From Mycobacterium dioxanotrophicus (GTDB taxonomy: Bacteria > Actinomycetota > Actinomycetes > Mycobacteriales > Mycobacteriaceae), in NCBI RefSeq assembly GCF_002157835.1, contig NZ_CP020809.1, positions 372,001 through 436,000 on the forward strand: DNA of 64,000 bases, read 5' to 3'. Made by a program: the position numbers and the translations under genes. The notes under the pieces were generated by a model that was not told where the DNA came from, made no database searches, and saw nothing but the letters and a program-made list of their open reading frames with translations. Positions 36,396 to 46,982 of the stretch are shown here, piece by piece (the stretch's first letter is position 1; the number at the start of each line of letters is the position of its first letter).

Positions 36396-36600
36396 CGCCG
36401 GGCGTGGCGCCGGGTTCCGGGAGTTGAGTCTGCGCTGACGGCGGAGGCATCTCGCAGTATTGCGCCCACACCGCAGAGTCGAAATCTGCTAGTCGACTGC
36501 TCAGCGGTCTGCGGTGGCGAGTGGCCAGTTGACGCACGAAATTGCCGCGATCGCGGGTCACAACTGGCCACTGGGCGGTTGAGGTGTCAAATCGGATGCG
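36396..36600. repeat. gene-free region with two palindromic elements
   Basis: This is most of a 320-bp gap. ACCGCAGA (36470-36477) is repeated inverted as TCTGCGGT (36508-36515), and GTGGCCAGTTG (36521-36531) inverted as CAACTGGCCAC (36561-36571), 11 bases with no mismatch. Both have 29-30-bp centres. They may be terminators, protein sites or small mobile palindromes; no open frame is convincing. Confidence 0.5.
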
Positions 36601-36629
36601 TTGCGTCTGCTAGCACGTCAAACTATAGT
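36601..36629 (+). promoter_or_regulatory. sigmaA-type promoter of the glycosyltransferase operon
   Basis: TTGCGT (36601-36606), a 17-bp spacer and TATAGT (36624-36629) give a good housekeeping promoter. Transcription would start near 36636, inside the palindrome of the next entry. About 80 bases of leader precede the glycosyltransferase ATG. Confidence 0.5.
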
Positions 36630-36646
36630 CTGGACACATGTCCAGA
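36629..36646. promoter_or_regulatory. TetR-type operator over the -10/start of the glycosyltransferase operon
   Basis: TCTGGACA-CA-TGTCCAGA: eight-base arms without mismatch. Its core GGACACATGTCC differs by one base from the core at the tetR gene (GGACACGTGTCC, 40465-40476), so both sites are probably bound by the TetR encoded at 40471. Confidence 0.6.
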
Positions 36647-36715
36647 GGGTTCGGAGTCGCTGCGTGAGTCCGTCTGCCCTGTTCAGCACCGTTTCCGCCG
36701 ACGAGTGAGCTGACT

Positions 36716-37969
36716 ATGCGTATCGCGTTGCTGTCCTATCGGAGCAAGACCCACTGCGGCGGTCAGGGCGTTTATGTCCGTCATCTCAGCGCCGGGCTGG
36801 CCGAATTGGGCCATCAGGTCGAGGTGTTCTCCGGGCAGCCCTATCCGGAGATCTTGGACCCCAGGATCAAGCTGACCGAGGTGCCCAGCCTCGACCTGTA
36901 CCGCGAGCCCGACCCGTTCCGGGTGCCGCGACTCGGCGAGATGCGCGACCACATCGATGCGCTCGAACTGCTGACGATGTGGACCGCGGGTTTCCCGGAA
37001 CCCCGCACGTTCACCATGAGGGCCGCGCGGATGCTGGCCCGACGCCGTGACGAGTTCGACGTCGTGCACGACAATCAGAGTCTGGGCACCGGGCTGCTGA
37101 AGATCGCCGATCTGGGGCTTCCGGTCGTCGCCACCGTGCACCACCCCATCACCCGGGACCGGCTGGTCGAGGTCGCCGCTGCCACGTGGTGGCGTAAACC
37201 GTTGGTGCGCAGGTGGTATGGCTTCGCCGAGATGCAGAAGCGGGTGGCCCGGCGGATACCGGAACTGCTGACGGTGTCGTCGTCCTCCGCGGCTGATATC
37301 GCCGAGGACTTCGGGGTGGCACCGGGACAGCTGCACGTGGTTCCGCTCGGCGTGAACACCGAGCTGTTCAAGCCCTCGGCACGGCAGGTCAGCGGCCGGA
37401 TCATCGCGATCGCCAGCGCCGATGTGCCGCTCAAGGGCATCAGTCACCTGCTGCATGCGGTCGCCCGGCTGCGCGTGGAGCGCAACCTGGACGTCCAGCT
37501 GGTGTCCAAGCTGGAACCCAACGGCCCCACCGAGAAACTCATCGCCGAGCTCGGGATCTCCGACATCGTCCACAGCTCCAGCGGGCTCTCCGACGCAGAA
37601 CTGGCCGAACTGCTGGCTTCCGCCGAGGTCGCCTGCATCCCTTCGCTCTACGAAGGGTTTTCGCTGCCCGCGGTGGAGGCGATGGCCAGCGGTACGCCCA
37701 TCGTCGCGAGCCGAGCGGGTGCCCTGCCCGAGGTGGTCGGCAACGACGGTGAGTGCGCCCGGTTGGTCCGGCCCGCCGACGTCGACGAGCTCACCGCGGT
37801 GCTCGGCCAGCTACTCGATTCGCCGTTGGAGCGGCGCCGGCTCGGCGCGGCGGGCCGGCAACGGGCGGTCGACGTATTCAGTTGGGAATCAGTTGCTGCA
37901 CAGACTGTTTCGGTGTATGAGATGGCGCGCGAGCGGGTTGGGGTAAGGGGGAAAAGTGCTGACCGTTGA
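36716..37969 (+). CDS. GT4 family glycosyltransferase
   Basis: A 417-residue retaining GT-B glycosyltransferase. N-terminal domain: MRIALLSYRSKTHCGGQGVY, with the acceptor-side glycine motif. C-terminal donor domain: VVPLGVNTELFKP, then ACIPSLYEGFSLPAVEAMAS with the EX7E motif, typical of GT4. Donor and acceptor are not shown. It begins a run with a methyltransferase and a toroid protein, each overlapping the previous by 14 bp. The start is ATG 36716, with a moderate ribosome-binding site. A TetR-type operator lies upstream. Confidence 0.88.
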   Translation: MRIALLSYRSKTHCGGQGVYVRHLSAGLAELGHQVEVFSGQPYPEILDPRIKLTEVPSLDLYREPDPFRVPRLGEMRDHIDALELLTMWTAGFPEPRTFTMRAARMLARRRDEFDVVHDNQSLGTGLLKIADLGLPVVATVHHPITRDRLVEVAAATWWRKPLVRRWYGFAEMQKRVARRIPELLTVSSSSAADIAEDFGVAPGQLHVVPLGVNTELFKPSARQVSGRIIAIASADVPLKGISHLLHAVARLRVERNLDVQLVSKLEPNGPTEKLIAELGISDIVHSSSGLSDAELAELLASAEVACIPSLYEGFSLPAVEAMASGTPIVASRAGALPEVVGNDGECARLVRPADVDELTAVLGQLLDSPLERRRLGAAGRQRAVDVFSWESVAAQTVSVYEMARERVGVRGKSADR

Positions 37970-38673
37970 TTTCGACCGGCTCGGGATCGGGCCGGGCACA
38001 TCGGTGATCGATGTCGGCTGCGGTGCCGGCCGGCACACCTTCGAGGCCTACTGGCGCGGTGCCGACGTGATCGGCTTCGACCAGAGCGTGTCGGACCTCA
38101 ACGACGTCGAGACGATGCTGCGCGCCATGCGCGACGAGGGGCATGTTCCACTCTCGGCCAAGGGGGAGGCCGTCAAGGGCGACGCGCTCGACCTTCCGTA
38201 TGCCGACGAAAGTTTCGACTGCGTGATCGCCTCGGAGATCCTCGAACACGTGCCCGAGGACGACCGCGCCATCGCCGAACTGGTGCGGGTGCTCAAACCC
38301 GGTGGTGCACTGGCCATCACGGTGCCACGCTGGCTACCGGAGAAGGTGTGCTGGCTGCTGTCCGATGAATACCACGCCAACGAGGGCGGACACATCCGGA
38401 TCTATCGCGCCGATGCGTTGCGCGACAAGGTGCTGGCGCACGGTCTGGAGCTGACCCATACCCATCACGCCCACGCCCTGCACTCGCCGTACTGGTGGCT
38501 GAAATGCCTTGTGGGGACCGATAAGAACGATCATCCGGCCGTCAAGGCGTATCACCAACTGCTGGTGTGGGACATGATGGGCAGGCCGTTGCTGACCAGG
38601 ACGGCCGAGTCGCTGCTCAACCCGGTGATCGGTAAGAGCGTCGCGATGTATTTCACCAAACCGGCGGTGAACG

Positions 38674-38687
<14 letters not shown>
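37956..38687 (+). CDS. class I SAM-dependent methyltransferase
   Basis: A 243-residue Methyltransf_11-type enzyme: SAM motif VIDVGCGAGRHTFEAYWRGA, post-motif LDLPYADESFDCVIASEILEHV and LKPGGALAITVPRW. GTG 37956 follows AAGGGGGAAAA and overlaps the glycosyltransferase end by 14 bp. The C-terminal half (TKPAV end, with HTHHAHALHSPYWWLK) is not standard for the group and may bind the acceptor. It probably methylates the product of the same cluster. Confidence 0.86.
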
Positions 38688-41016
<2,329 letters not shown>

Positions 41017-41040
<24 letters not shown>

Positions 41041-41649
41041 ATCGGCGCGTGGGCCGAGGATGGCCTGTGACGCGGCCATGGCGGGACCGTAGATCTCGCG
41101 GATCTCTCGGCCGTCTTCGACGATCATCGCGGTCAGCTCACGCAGCCCGCCGAGCAGGATGATCGCCATCGGGCGGGTCAACTCGGGTAGTTCGGCATGC
41201 CGGAAGCCGGCGTTCGCACTGAGATCGATGAGCAGATCGGTGAGTTCACGCATGGCTTCGCGCTGCAGCGGCCGCGCCTCGGCGCCCAGCGCGGGCAGTT
41301 CCCGGATCCAGCTCAAGGTGACGGCGGGGGCGGATTCGATGTGGTCGACGTAGGCGCCGACGGCTTGTGCGATCTGGTCCTGCCAGGGCGCGTCGGCGTC
41401 GACGGCGGTCCGGATCTCGCCGACCAGCCGCGCGTTGTTGAGCCGCAGCAGCTCGATGAAACACGCTTCCTTGCTGGAGAACTGGTTGTAGAAGGTGCGC
41501 TTGGAGGTGCGCGCGTGCCGGACGACGTCGGCCACCGTGGTTTCGCGATAGCCCTTGTCGGTGATCGCTGCCGCGAGCCCGTCGAGCAGTCGCAGCCGGA
41601 AGGCGTCCGTCCCGGCGGGAGGCCCGGAACCCGCGAGTGCAGCAGTCAT
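41017..41649 (-). CDS. TetR family regulator next to cyp138 (Rv0135c-like)
   Basis: A 210-residue TetR protein: YRETTVADVVRHARTSKRTF and YNQFSSKEACFIELLR in the DNA-binding part. The frame runs through to the left of cyp138 on the opposite strand, but ATG 41649 with GGGTGGTG upstream is the clear start. Position and direction match M. tuberculosis Rv0135c next to cyp138. It likely represses both from the operators of the next entry. Confidence 0.88.
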
Positions 41650-41670
41650 GTCACCACCCTTGCGTCTCTT

Positions 41671-41719
41671 GGTACCTGCGAGTACCGTACTACACACGTT
41701 AGTGGTACACCGCAGTACC
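41671..41719. promoter_or_regulatory. double TetR-type operator between regulator and cyp138
   Basis: Two copies of GGTAC-N6-GTACC: 41671-41686 (spacer CTGCGA) and 41704-41719 (spacer ACCGCA), 33 bp apart, three turns of the helix. They lie in the 90-bp divergent promoter region, as expected for autoregulation and control of cyp138. The outer TTGGTAC/GTACCAA ends add a larger symmetry. Confidence 0.6.
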
Positions 41720-41739
41720 AACATGTGGCTGGAGATGGC

Positions 41740-43083
41740 ATGACCGAAACAGTGACCGTCGTACAACCCGAAATCACCGAGGCGCGTATTCCGCCGGGTC
41801 CCCGGATTCCCGTCGTGCTGCAGGGCGCGGGGTACGCGCTCGCCCGGCGGTGGATGGTCAAGCGGATCTCCCGGCGCTATGGCGACATCTTCACCCTGCG
41901 GCTGCCGATGTTCGGCCGCACGGTCATCGTCGCCGAGCCGCAACTGGCCAAGCAGCTGTTCCAGGCCAACACCGAGGACGTCGGCAACGTCCAGCCCAAC
42001 CTGAGCCGCATCCTCGGCTCCGGTTCGGTCTTCGCGCTCGACGGCACCGACCACCGGCGCCGCCGCAAGCTGCTGACGCCGCCGTTCCACGGCAAGAGCA
42101 TCCGCAACTATGAGGCCATCTTCGAAGAGGAAACCCTGCGCGAGTCGGCGAACTGGCCGGAGGGCAGAGAATTCGAAACCCTCGAACCGATGATGCGCAT
42201 CACGCTCAACGCCATCCTGCGGGCGGTGTTCGGCGCCGACGGCGAACAACTCGACGAACTGCGGCGCATCATCCCGCCCTGGGTGACCCTCGGATCACGG
42301 CTCGCGGTGCTGCCCAACCCGACGCGCGACTACGGCCGGTTCAGCCCATGGGCGCGGCTCGCCAGATACCGCAGCCAGTACGACGCGGTGATCGACCAGC
42401 TGATCGAACGGATCGAATCCGACCCCGATTTCGAGCACCGCGACGACATCCTCGCGCTGCTGCTGCGCAGCACCTACGAGGACGGTTCGGCCATGTCCCG
42501 CAAGGACATCGGTGACGAGCTGCTGACGCTGCTTGCCGCCGGCCACGAAACCACCGCATCCACGCTGGGGTGGGCGTTCGAACGCATCAGCCGTCACCCC
42601 GACGTGCTCGCCGAACTGGTCGCCGAAGCCGCGACCGACGGCAACGAGTACCGCCAGGCGACCATCCTGGAGATCCAGCGAGTCCGCACCGTCATCGATT
42701 TCGCCGGTCGCCACGTCTACGCGCCCGCATTCGAACTCGGCGACTGGGCGATCCCGCGCGGCTACTCGGTGATCGTCGCGCTCGCCGCGATCCAGGAACG
42801 CCCCGACGAGTTCCCCGACCCGGACCGGTTCGACCCGCAGCGGTTCGTCGGCAGCCGTCCCGGCCTGGGCTGGATACCGTTCGGCGGCGGCACCCGGCGG
42901 TGCGTTGGCGCGGCGTTCGCCAACGTCGAGATGGATGTCGTGCTGCGAACGGTGTTGCGGCACTTCGTCATCGAAACCACCACCGCACCCGGCGAGAAGG
43001 TGCACTCGCGCGGGGTGGCCTACACCCCGAAGTCGGGCGGCCGGGTCGTCGTGCACCGGCGCGCCACTGCGTTGGGGCAGTAG
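41740..43083 (+). CDS. cyp138: cytochrome P450, CYP138-like
   Basis: A 447-residue soluble P450. I-helix oxygen motif AAGHETTAST near residue 270, ExxR in LEIQRVR, and heme loop FGGGTRRCVGAAFA with the thiolate Cys near residue 387 are present. The N-terminal pattern RIPPGPRIPVVLQG is normal for bacterial forms. Assignment to CYP138 rests mostly on the conserved place between Rv0135c-like and msrA genes. Substrate unknown. ATG 41740 has GGAG eight bases upstream. Confidence 0.9.
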   Translation: MTETVTVVQPEITEARIPPGPRIPVVLQGAGYALARRWMVKRISRRYGDIFTLRLPMFGRTVIVAEPQLAKQLFQANTEDVGNVQPNLSRILGSGSVFALDGTDHRRRRKLLTPPFHGKSIRNYEAIFEEETLRESANWPEGREFETLEPMMRITLNAILRAVFGADGEQLDELRRIIPPWVTLGSRLAVLPNPTRDYGRFSPWARLARYRSQYDAVIDQLIERIESDPDFEHRDDILALLLRSTYEDGSAMSRKDIGDELLTLLAAGHETTASTLGWAFERISRHPDVLAELVAEAATDGNEYRQATILEIQRVRTVIDFAGRHVYAPAFELGDWAIPRGYSVIVALAAIQERPDEFPDPDRFDPQRFVGSRPGLGWIPFGGGTRRCVGAAFANVEMDVVLRTVLRHFVIETTTAPGEKVHSRGVAYTPKSGGRVVVHRRATALGQ

Positions 43084-43086
43084 CGG

Positions 43087-43602
43087 TTACTGGCTGGCGG
43101 TCTGCCGCTTCGGCAGCTTCCAGCCCGGCCGCGGGAAGTGGCAGGTGTAGCCATTGGGGAAGTGCTGCAGGTAGTCCTGGTGCTCGGGCTCGGCCTCCCA
43201 GAAATCGACCGCGGGCGTGACCTCGGTGACCACCTTGCCCGGCCACAACCCCGACGCGTCAACGTCGGCGATGGTGTCCAGCGCGACGCGCTTCTGCTCG
43301 TCGTCGAGGTAGAAAATCGCCGACCGGTAGCTGGTGCCGACGTCGTTGCCCTGCCGGTCCTTGGTGCTCGGATCGTGAATCTGGAAGAAGAACTCCAGCA
43401 AGGCCCGATAGTCGGTCTTGGCGGGGTCGTAGACGATCTCGACGGCCTCGGCGTGGCCCGGATGGTTGCGGTAGGTGGGGTGATCGTTGCGCCCACCGGT
43501 ATAGCCCACCCGCGTCGACACCACGCCCGGCTGCTTGCGGATCAGATCCTGCATGCCCCAGAAGCAGCCGCCCGCGAGGATTGCCGTGGAGTAGTTGCTC
43601 AT
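43087..43602 (-). CDS. msrA: peptide methionine sulfoxide reductase A
   Basis: A 171-residue MsrA that reduces methionine-S-sulfoxide. The active-site motif GGCFWG is at residues 11-16, followed by [21 protein letters not shown] and the C-terminal NGYTCHF. Strong similarity to M. tuberculosis MsrA (182 residues), which ends longer. ATG 43602 has AAGGAG upstream. It lies 3 bp from the end of cyp138, convergent, as in M. tuberculosis. Confidence 0.96.
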   Translation of the reverse strand: MSNYSTAILAGGCFWGMQDLIRKQPGVVSTRVGYTGGRNDHPTYRNHPGHAEAVEIVYDPAKTDYRALLEFFFQIHDPSTKDRQGNDVGTSYRSAIFYLDDEQKRVALDTIADVDASGLWPGKVVTEVTPAVDFWEAEPEHQDYLQHFPNGYTCHFPRPGWKLPKRQTASQ

Positions 43603-43673
43603 TGCGCTCGCTCCTTCAAGAGGGTCTGTCGGGCCGGTGGGTCCCATTGTGCTCCGGCGCTACGGTGGGACCC

Positions 43674-44075
43674 ATGCGCATAGCTGTAACCGCAGCTCTG
43701 GCCGGTTTACTCCTGACCGCCGGGGCCGGACGGGCCGCCGCGGAGCCGACGGCCGTGCCGGAGGTGGCGCCGGACGCGGCGCGCACGGTCTTCGTCGACA
43801 ATCCGGCCATCGTCGCCCCGCATGTCACCCGCATCGACTCCTGGACGCGCAGCGGTGAGGGCCTCGCGGTGAATTTCACCGCTGGCACCCCCGACTGCTT
43901 CGGTGTGCACGTCGCCGCGCAGGAGACCGACCAGACCGTCACCGTGGATCTGCGTGGCGGCACGCCACCGGAATCGGTGGGACGAATGTGTATCGCGCTG
44001 GCGGTCCGTGGCACCGTGGACGTGCCGCTGTCCGCGCCGCTGGGGGACCGGAAAGTGCTTGCCGTCGAGTGGTAG
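43674..44075 (+). CDS. small secreted protein
   Basis: A 133-residue protein with a good signal peptide (MRIAVTAALAGLLLTAGAG, with cleavage near AAA-EP). The mature part has two Cys (TPDCFGVHV and GRMCIALAV) that could form a disulfide, and many beta strands. Family not recognised. ATG 43674 has GGTGGGA upstream. The KstR-type site at 44073 overlaps its stop codon. Confidence 0.72.
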   Translation: MRIAVTAALAGLLLTAGAGRAAAEPTAVPEVAPDAARTVFVDNPAIVAPHVTRIDSWTRSGEGLAVNFTAGTPDCFGVHVAAQETDQTVTVDLRGGTPPESVGRMCIALAVRGTVDVPLSAPLGDRKVLAVEW

Positions 44076-44086
44076 AACGTGTTCTA
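44073..44086. promoter_or_regulatory. KstR-type operator
   Basis: TAGAACGTGTTCTA matches the known KstR consensus TNNAACNNGTTNNA at every fixed position. It lies nine bases before the start of the SnoaL-like gene. KstR represses cholesterol-catabolic genes until bound by a steroid CoA ligand. The two downstream genes (SnoaL-like and NAD-dependent) could therefore act on steroid or lipid intermediates. No kstR is in the window. Confidence 0.65.
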
Positions 44087-44094
44087 GTTCTTGG

Positions 44095-44607
44095 GTGAGC
44101 AAGACGTTCAGCCGCGAGGAGCTGGCCGCGGCGTTCGCGACCTTCGAAAAAACCGTGGACCGCGCCGCCACCACCAAGGACTGGGACGTGTGGGTGGAGC
44201 ACTACACCCACGACGTCGAGTACATCGAGCACGCCGCGGGCACCATGACGGGCCGCGACGAGGTGCGGTCCTGGATCTGGAAGACCATGACGAGCTTCCC
44301 GGGCAGCTACATGACGGCGTTCCCGGCCCTGTGGCACGTGATCGACGAACCGACCGGGCGGATCATCTGCGAACTGGACAACCCGATGGTCGACCCCGGC
44401 GACGCCACCATCATCAGTGCCACCAACATCTCGATCATCACCTACGCCGGCGACGGGATGTGGTCCCGCCAGGAGGACATCTACAACCCGCTGCGGTTCG
44501 TGTCCGCCTCGATGAAGTGGTGCCGCAAAGCCGCCGAGCTCGGCACGCTGAGCGACGAGGCAGCGCAATGGATGCAGCGGATGGAGAAGATGGGACGGCA
44601 GGCATGA
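44095..44607 (+). CDS. SnoaL-like/NTF2-fold protein (Rv0138-like)
   Basis: A 170-residue protein of the SnoaL-like/NTF2 superfamily: LAAAFATFEKTVDRAATTKD, WVEHYTHDVEYIEHAAG, then VRSWIWKTMTSFPG. The family includes ketosteroid isomerases and polyketide cyclases, and this group sits with an NAD-dependent dehydratase in mycobacteria. GTG 44095 lies nine bases after the KstR-type site; the transcript may be nearly leaderless. Its stop overlaps the next start as ATGA. Confidence 0.83.
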   Translation: MSKTFSREELAAAFATFEKTVDRAATTKDWDVWVEHYTHDVEYIEHAAGTMTGRDEVRSWIWKTMTSFPGSYMTAFPALWHVIDEPTGRIICELDNPMVDPGDATIISATNISIITYAGDGMWSRQEDIYNPLRFVSASMKWCRKAAELGTLSDEAAQWMQRMEKMGRQA

Positions 44608-45656
44608 CGGCACTGGTCATCGGCGCCAACGGCTACCTGGGCTCGCACGTCACCCGCCAGCTCGTCGAGGCGGGCGAAGACGTCCGGGTGATGGTGCGGC
44701 CCGGCGCCAACACGATCGGCATCGACGATCTCGACGTCACCCGGTTTCTCGGCGACATCTGGGACAACGATGTGCTGCGCGAGGCGATGACCGGCGCCGA
44801 CGTCATCTACTACTGCGTCGTCGACACCCGCGGCTGGCTGCGCGACCCGGCGCCGCTGTTCCGGACCAACGTCGAGGGCACCCGCAACGTGCTCGATGTC
44901 GCCGTCGAACCTGAAATCGCCGCTGGGTTACGATGTTTCGTCTTCACGAGCAGCTATGCCACGGTGGACCGGCGGCGTAACCGGCGGACGCGAGGAGCAA
45001 ATCAGGCCCGGGTGTCCACCGAAGACGACGTCATCGGCCCGAACCAGATCAAACGCCTCACCCCGTACGTGCGGTCCCGTGTACAGGCCGAGAACCTGGT
45101 GCTGCAGTACGCCCGCGAGCGCGGACTGCCCGCGGTCGCGATGTGCGTATCCACCACCTACGGCGGCCGCGACTGGGGTCGCACCCCGCACGGCGCGATC
45201 ATCGCGGGTGCCGCGTTCGGCAAGCTGCCGTTCGTGATGAGCGGCATCGAGCTGGAAGCCGTCGGCGTCAACGACGCCGCACGGGCGCTGATCCTGGCTG
45301 CGGAGAAGGGGCGCATCGGCGAGCGCTACCTCATCTCGGCGAAGATGATCAGCAACGCCGAGGTGGCCCGCATCGCCGCCGACGCCGCCGGTGTCGCGCC
45401 GCCGGCGAAAACCATCCCGTTGCCGCTCACCTACGCGCTGGCCACCATCGGCACGATCAAAGGCAGGCTCAAGGGCACCGAAGAGCAGATGTCGCTGGCA
45501 TCGCTGCGGCTGATGCGTGCCGAGGCGCCTGTCGACCATGGCAAGGCTGAACGTGAACTCGGTTGGCGCCCAGGACCGGTCGAGGATTCCGTGCGGGAGG
45601 CGGCTCAGTTCTGGGTGGGTGTGCGCGCGGCCAGACGCGCCGCGAAGCAAGGCTGA
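44604..45656 (+). CDS. NAD(P)-dependent epimerase/dehydratase-like reductase (Rv0139-like)
   Basis: A 350-residue extended SDR/3-beta-HSD-like protein. Rossmann motif GANGYLGSHV at the start; the catalytic site is FTSSYATVD and YVRSRVQAENLVL, where the YxxxK Lys position holds Arg (YVRSR). The late CVSTTYGGRDWG and GIELEAVGVNDAARA are typical of steroid and flavonoid reductases. ATGA overlap with the SnoaL-like gene suggests a two-enzyme unit. The Arg for Lys may be inactivating or a true family trait. Confidence 0.85.
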   Translation: MTALVIGANGYLGSHVTRQLVEAGEDVRVMVRPGANTIGIDDLDVTRFLGDIWDNDVLREAMTGADVIYYCVVDTRGWLRDPAPLFRTNVEGTRNVLDVAVEPEIAAGLRCFVFTSSYATVDRRRNRRTRGANQARVSTEDDVIGPNQIKRLTPYVRSRVQAENLVLQYARERGLPAVAMCVSTTYGGRDWGRTPHGAIIAGAAFGKLPFVMSGIELEAVGVNDAARALILAAEKGRIGERYLISAKMISNAEVARIAADAAGVAPPAKTIPLPLTYALATIGTIKGRLKGTEEQMSLASLRLMRAEAPVDHGKAERELGWRPGPVEDSVREAAQFWVGVRAARRAAKQG

Positions 45657-45682
45657 ACGCCACGCCGGTAGGCGTTAAAGGC

Positions 45683-45713
45683 TTGTGCTGCAACCGTATT
45701 ACCGGGCTAGCCT
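45683..45713 (+). promoter_or_regulatory. leaderless promoter of the methyltransferase
   Basis: TTGTGC (45683-45688), 19 bp, then TAGCCT (45708-45713), which ends seven bases before the ATG at 45721. No ribosome-binding site is visible, so a leaderless message is likely. Confidence 0.35.
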
Positions 45714-45720
45714 GACGGGC

Positions 45721-46539
45721 ATGACCGACAAGCTCAAGGTCGACCTGCGCGGCGCGCCGCAGACCATGCTCGCGACGTTCTACGCCAAGGCGCTCGACGC
45801 CGACCTGCCCAACTCGATCCTGCACGACACCTGGGCCAGGGACATCGTCGACCGCATCGATTACGACTGGAGTCGGACCACCATCACGGCGACGAAGTCG
45901 CCCGCGGTGACCACCCGCAGCGCACACTTCGACCGGTGGGCCCGGCAATTCCTGGCGACCCATCCCGAGGCGGTCGTGCTGCACCTGGGCTGCGGACTCG
46001 ACAGCCGGTTCTTCCGGCTGGCTCCCGGCCCTGGTGTCGAGTGGTACGACATCGACTATCCCGACGTCGCGCGGTTGCGCACCCAGCTGTACCCGGCCGC
46101 CGAGCACTATCACGTCATCCCCGCATCTGTGACGGATCCCACATGGCTGCAGGACATTCCGGCCGGACGGCCCACGCTGATGATCGCCGAGGGCCTCACC
46201 ATGTACCTCACCGAGCAGGACGGCATCGCCCTGCTGCGCAGAGTCGTGGACCACTTCGATTCCGGCGAGCTGCAATTCGACGCATTCAACCGGTGGGGCA
46301 TCAAGGGTGATTGGACCAACGCCGTCGTGCGTCGAGCCGGAGCCCACCTGCACTGGGCCATCAACAAGCCCGAGGACATCCTCAAGGCTGTCCCTGGCAC
46401 CCGGCTGCTGGCCTGGGCGTCACCGTTCGACGACGACTCGTTCGACCACGTGGTCTGGTACTACCGGTGGACCGTGAAAGCGATGGGGACGCTGCCCGCG
46501 TTGCGGTACATGGCCCAGTATCACCGCTACGCGTTCTGA
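45721..46539 (+). CDS. LCM/Tcm-type SAM-dependent methyltransferase
   Basis: A 272-residue enzyme of the leucine-carboxyl/Tcm polyketide O-methyltransferase family, abundant in mycobacteria (Rv0145/Rv0146 type). Motifs: VLHLGCGLDSRFFRLAPG, WYDIDYPDV, and TLMIAEGLTMYLTEQD. These methylate carboxyl or hydroxyl groups of unknown acceptors. ATG 45721 lacks a ribosome-binding site and seems leaderless. It converges with the small secreted peptide. Confidence 0.85.
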   Translation: MTDKLKVDLRGAPQTMLATFYAKALDADLPNSILHDTWARDIVDRIDYDWSRTTITATKSPAVTTRSAHFDRWARQFLATHPEAVVLHLGCGLDSRFFRLAPGPGVEWYDIDYPDVARLRTQLYPAAEHYHVIPASVTDPTWLQDIPAGRPTLMIAEGLTMYLTEQDGIALLRRVVDHFDSGELQFDAFNRWGIKGDWTNAVVRRAGAHLHWAINKPEDILKAVPGTRLLAWASPFDDDSFDHVVWYYRWTVKAMGTLPALRYMAQYHRYAF

Positions 46540-46558
46540 GGCATTCACAACGAGAAAA

Positions 46559-46582
46559 GGGGCACCCCGTGCGGGATGCCCC
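46559..46582 (-). terminator. intrinsic terminator between convergent genes
   Basis: GGGGCACCCCG pairs with CGGGATGCCCC (one mismatch). On the minus strand the hairpin is followed by TTTT, so it should end the small secreted peptide transcript; on the plus strand it may also stop the methyltransferase. Confidence 0.6.
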
Positions 46583-46598
46583 TCCTGACTGCGTACCG

Positions 46599-46808
46599 TC
46601 AGCGGCCGCTGTGGCGCACCGTGTTGTCGACGCTGGGGACATTCACCTTCGGCTGGATCTGATCCAGCCAGCCCAGGTGATCGACACCGGTCGAGATGAT
46701 CGTCGACGACGCTGCAGCGGGAACGGCGGCCTGCGTTTGGCCTGCCAAGCCCAGCAGGCCGGTGCCCAGTGCGCTTGCGGTGATGACGGCAATCCCGAAC
46801 TTCTTCAT
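46599..46808 (-). CDS. small secreted peptide
   Basis: A 69-residue protein with a signal peptide (MKKFGIAVITASALGTGLLG, then LAGQTQA before a likely cut) and a short mature part of about 42 residues (AVPAAAS..., with VDHLGWLDQIQPKVNVPSVD). Not recognised to a named family. ATG 46808 has AGGGAGACAG upstream. It has its own terminator, so it is probably expressed at a good level and exported. Confidence 0.72.
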   Translation of the reverse strand: MKKFGIAVITASALGTGLLGLAGQTQAAVPAAASSTIISTGVDHLGWLDQIQPKVNVPSVDNTVRHSGR

Positions 46809-46901
46809 CTCTGTCTCCCTCTTTACCTCCGGCTCCGGATGGTCCGTGCCGTTCTGACTGTCCAAACACAGTGGTCAGAGGGATAATTCCGCTGGCAGAA
46901 A

Positions 46902-46932
46902 TTGACCGGCGAATGGCAGAAACAACTATGTT
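46902..46932 (+). promoter_or_regulatory. candidate promoter of the FAD oxidoreductase
   Basis: TTGACC (46902-46907), 19 bp, TATGTT (46927-46932). A second strong -10-like GATAAT lies at 46882-46887. The gene start is 50 bp further on. Confidence 0.3.
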
Positions 46933-46982
46933 CACCTGGATTTCGGGGCCCGCGCGACGACAAGTCCTGGCAGAATCTGGCG

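Noticed and set aside
36638..36667. Nine-residue leader peptide frame (ATG to TGA) at the start of the glycosyltransferase transcript
   Set aside because: Possible as a leaderless ORF, but too short to support; its ATG is part of the palindrome.
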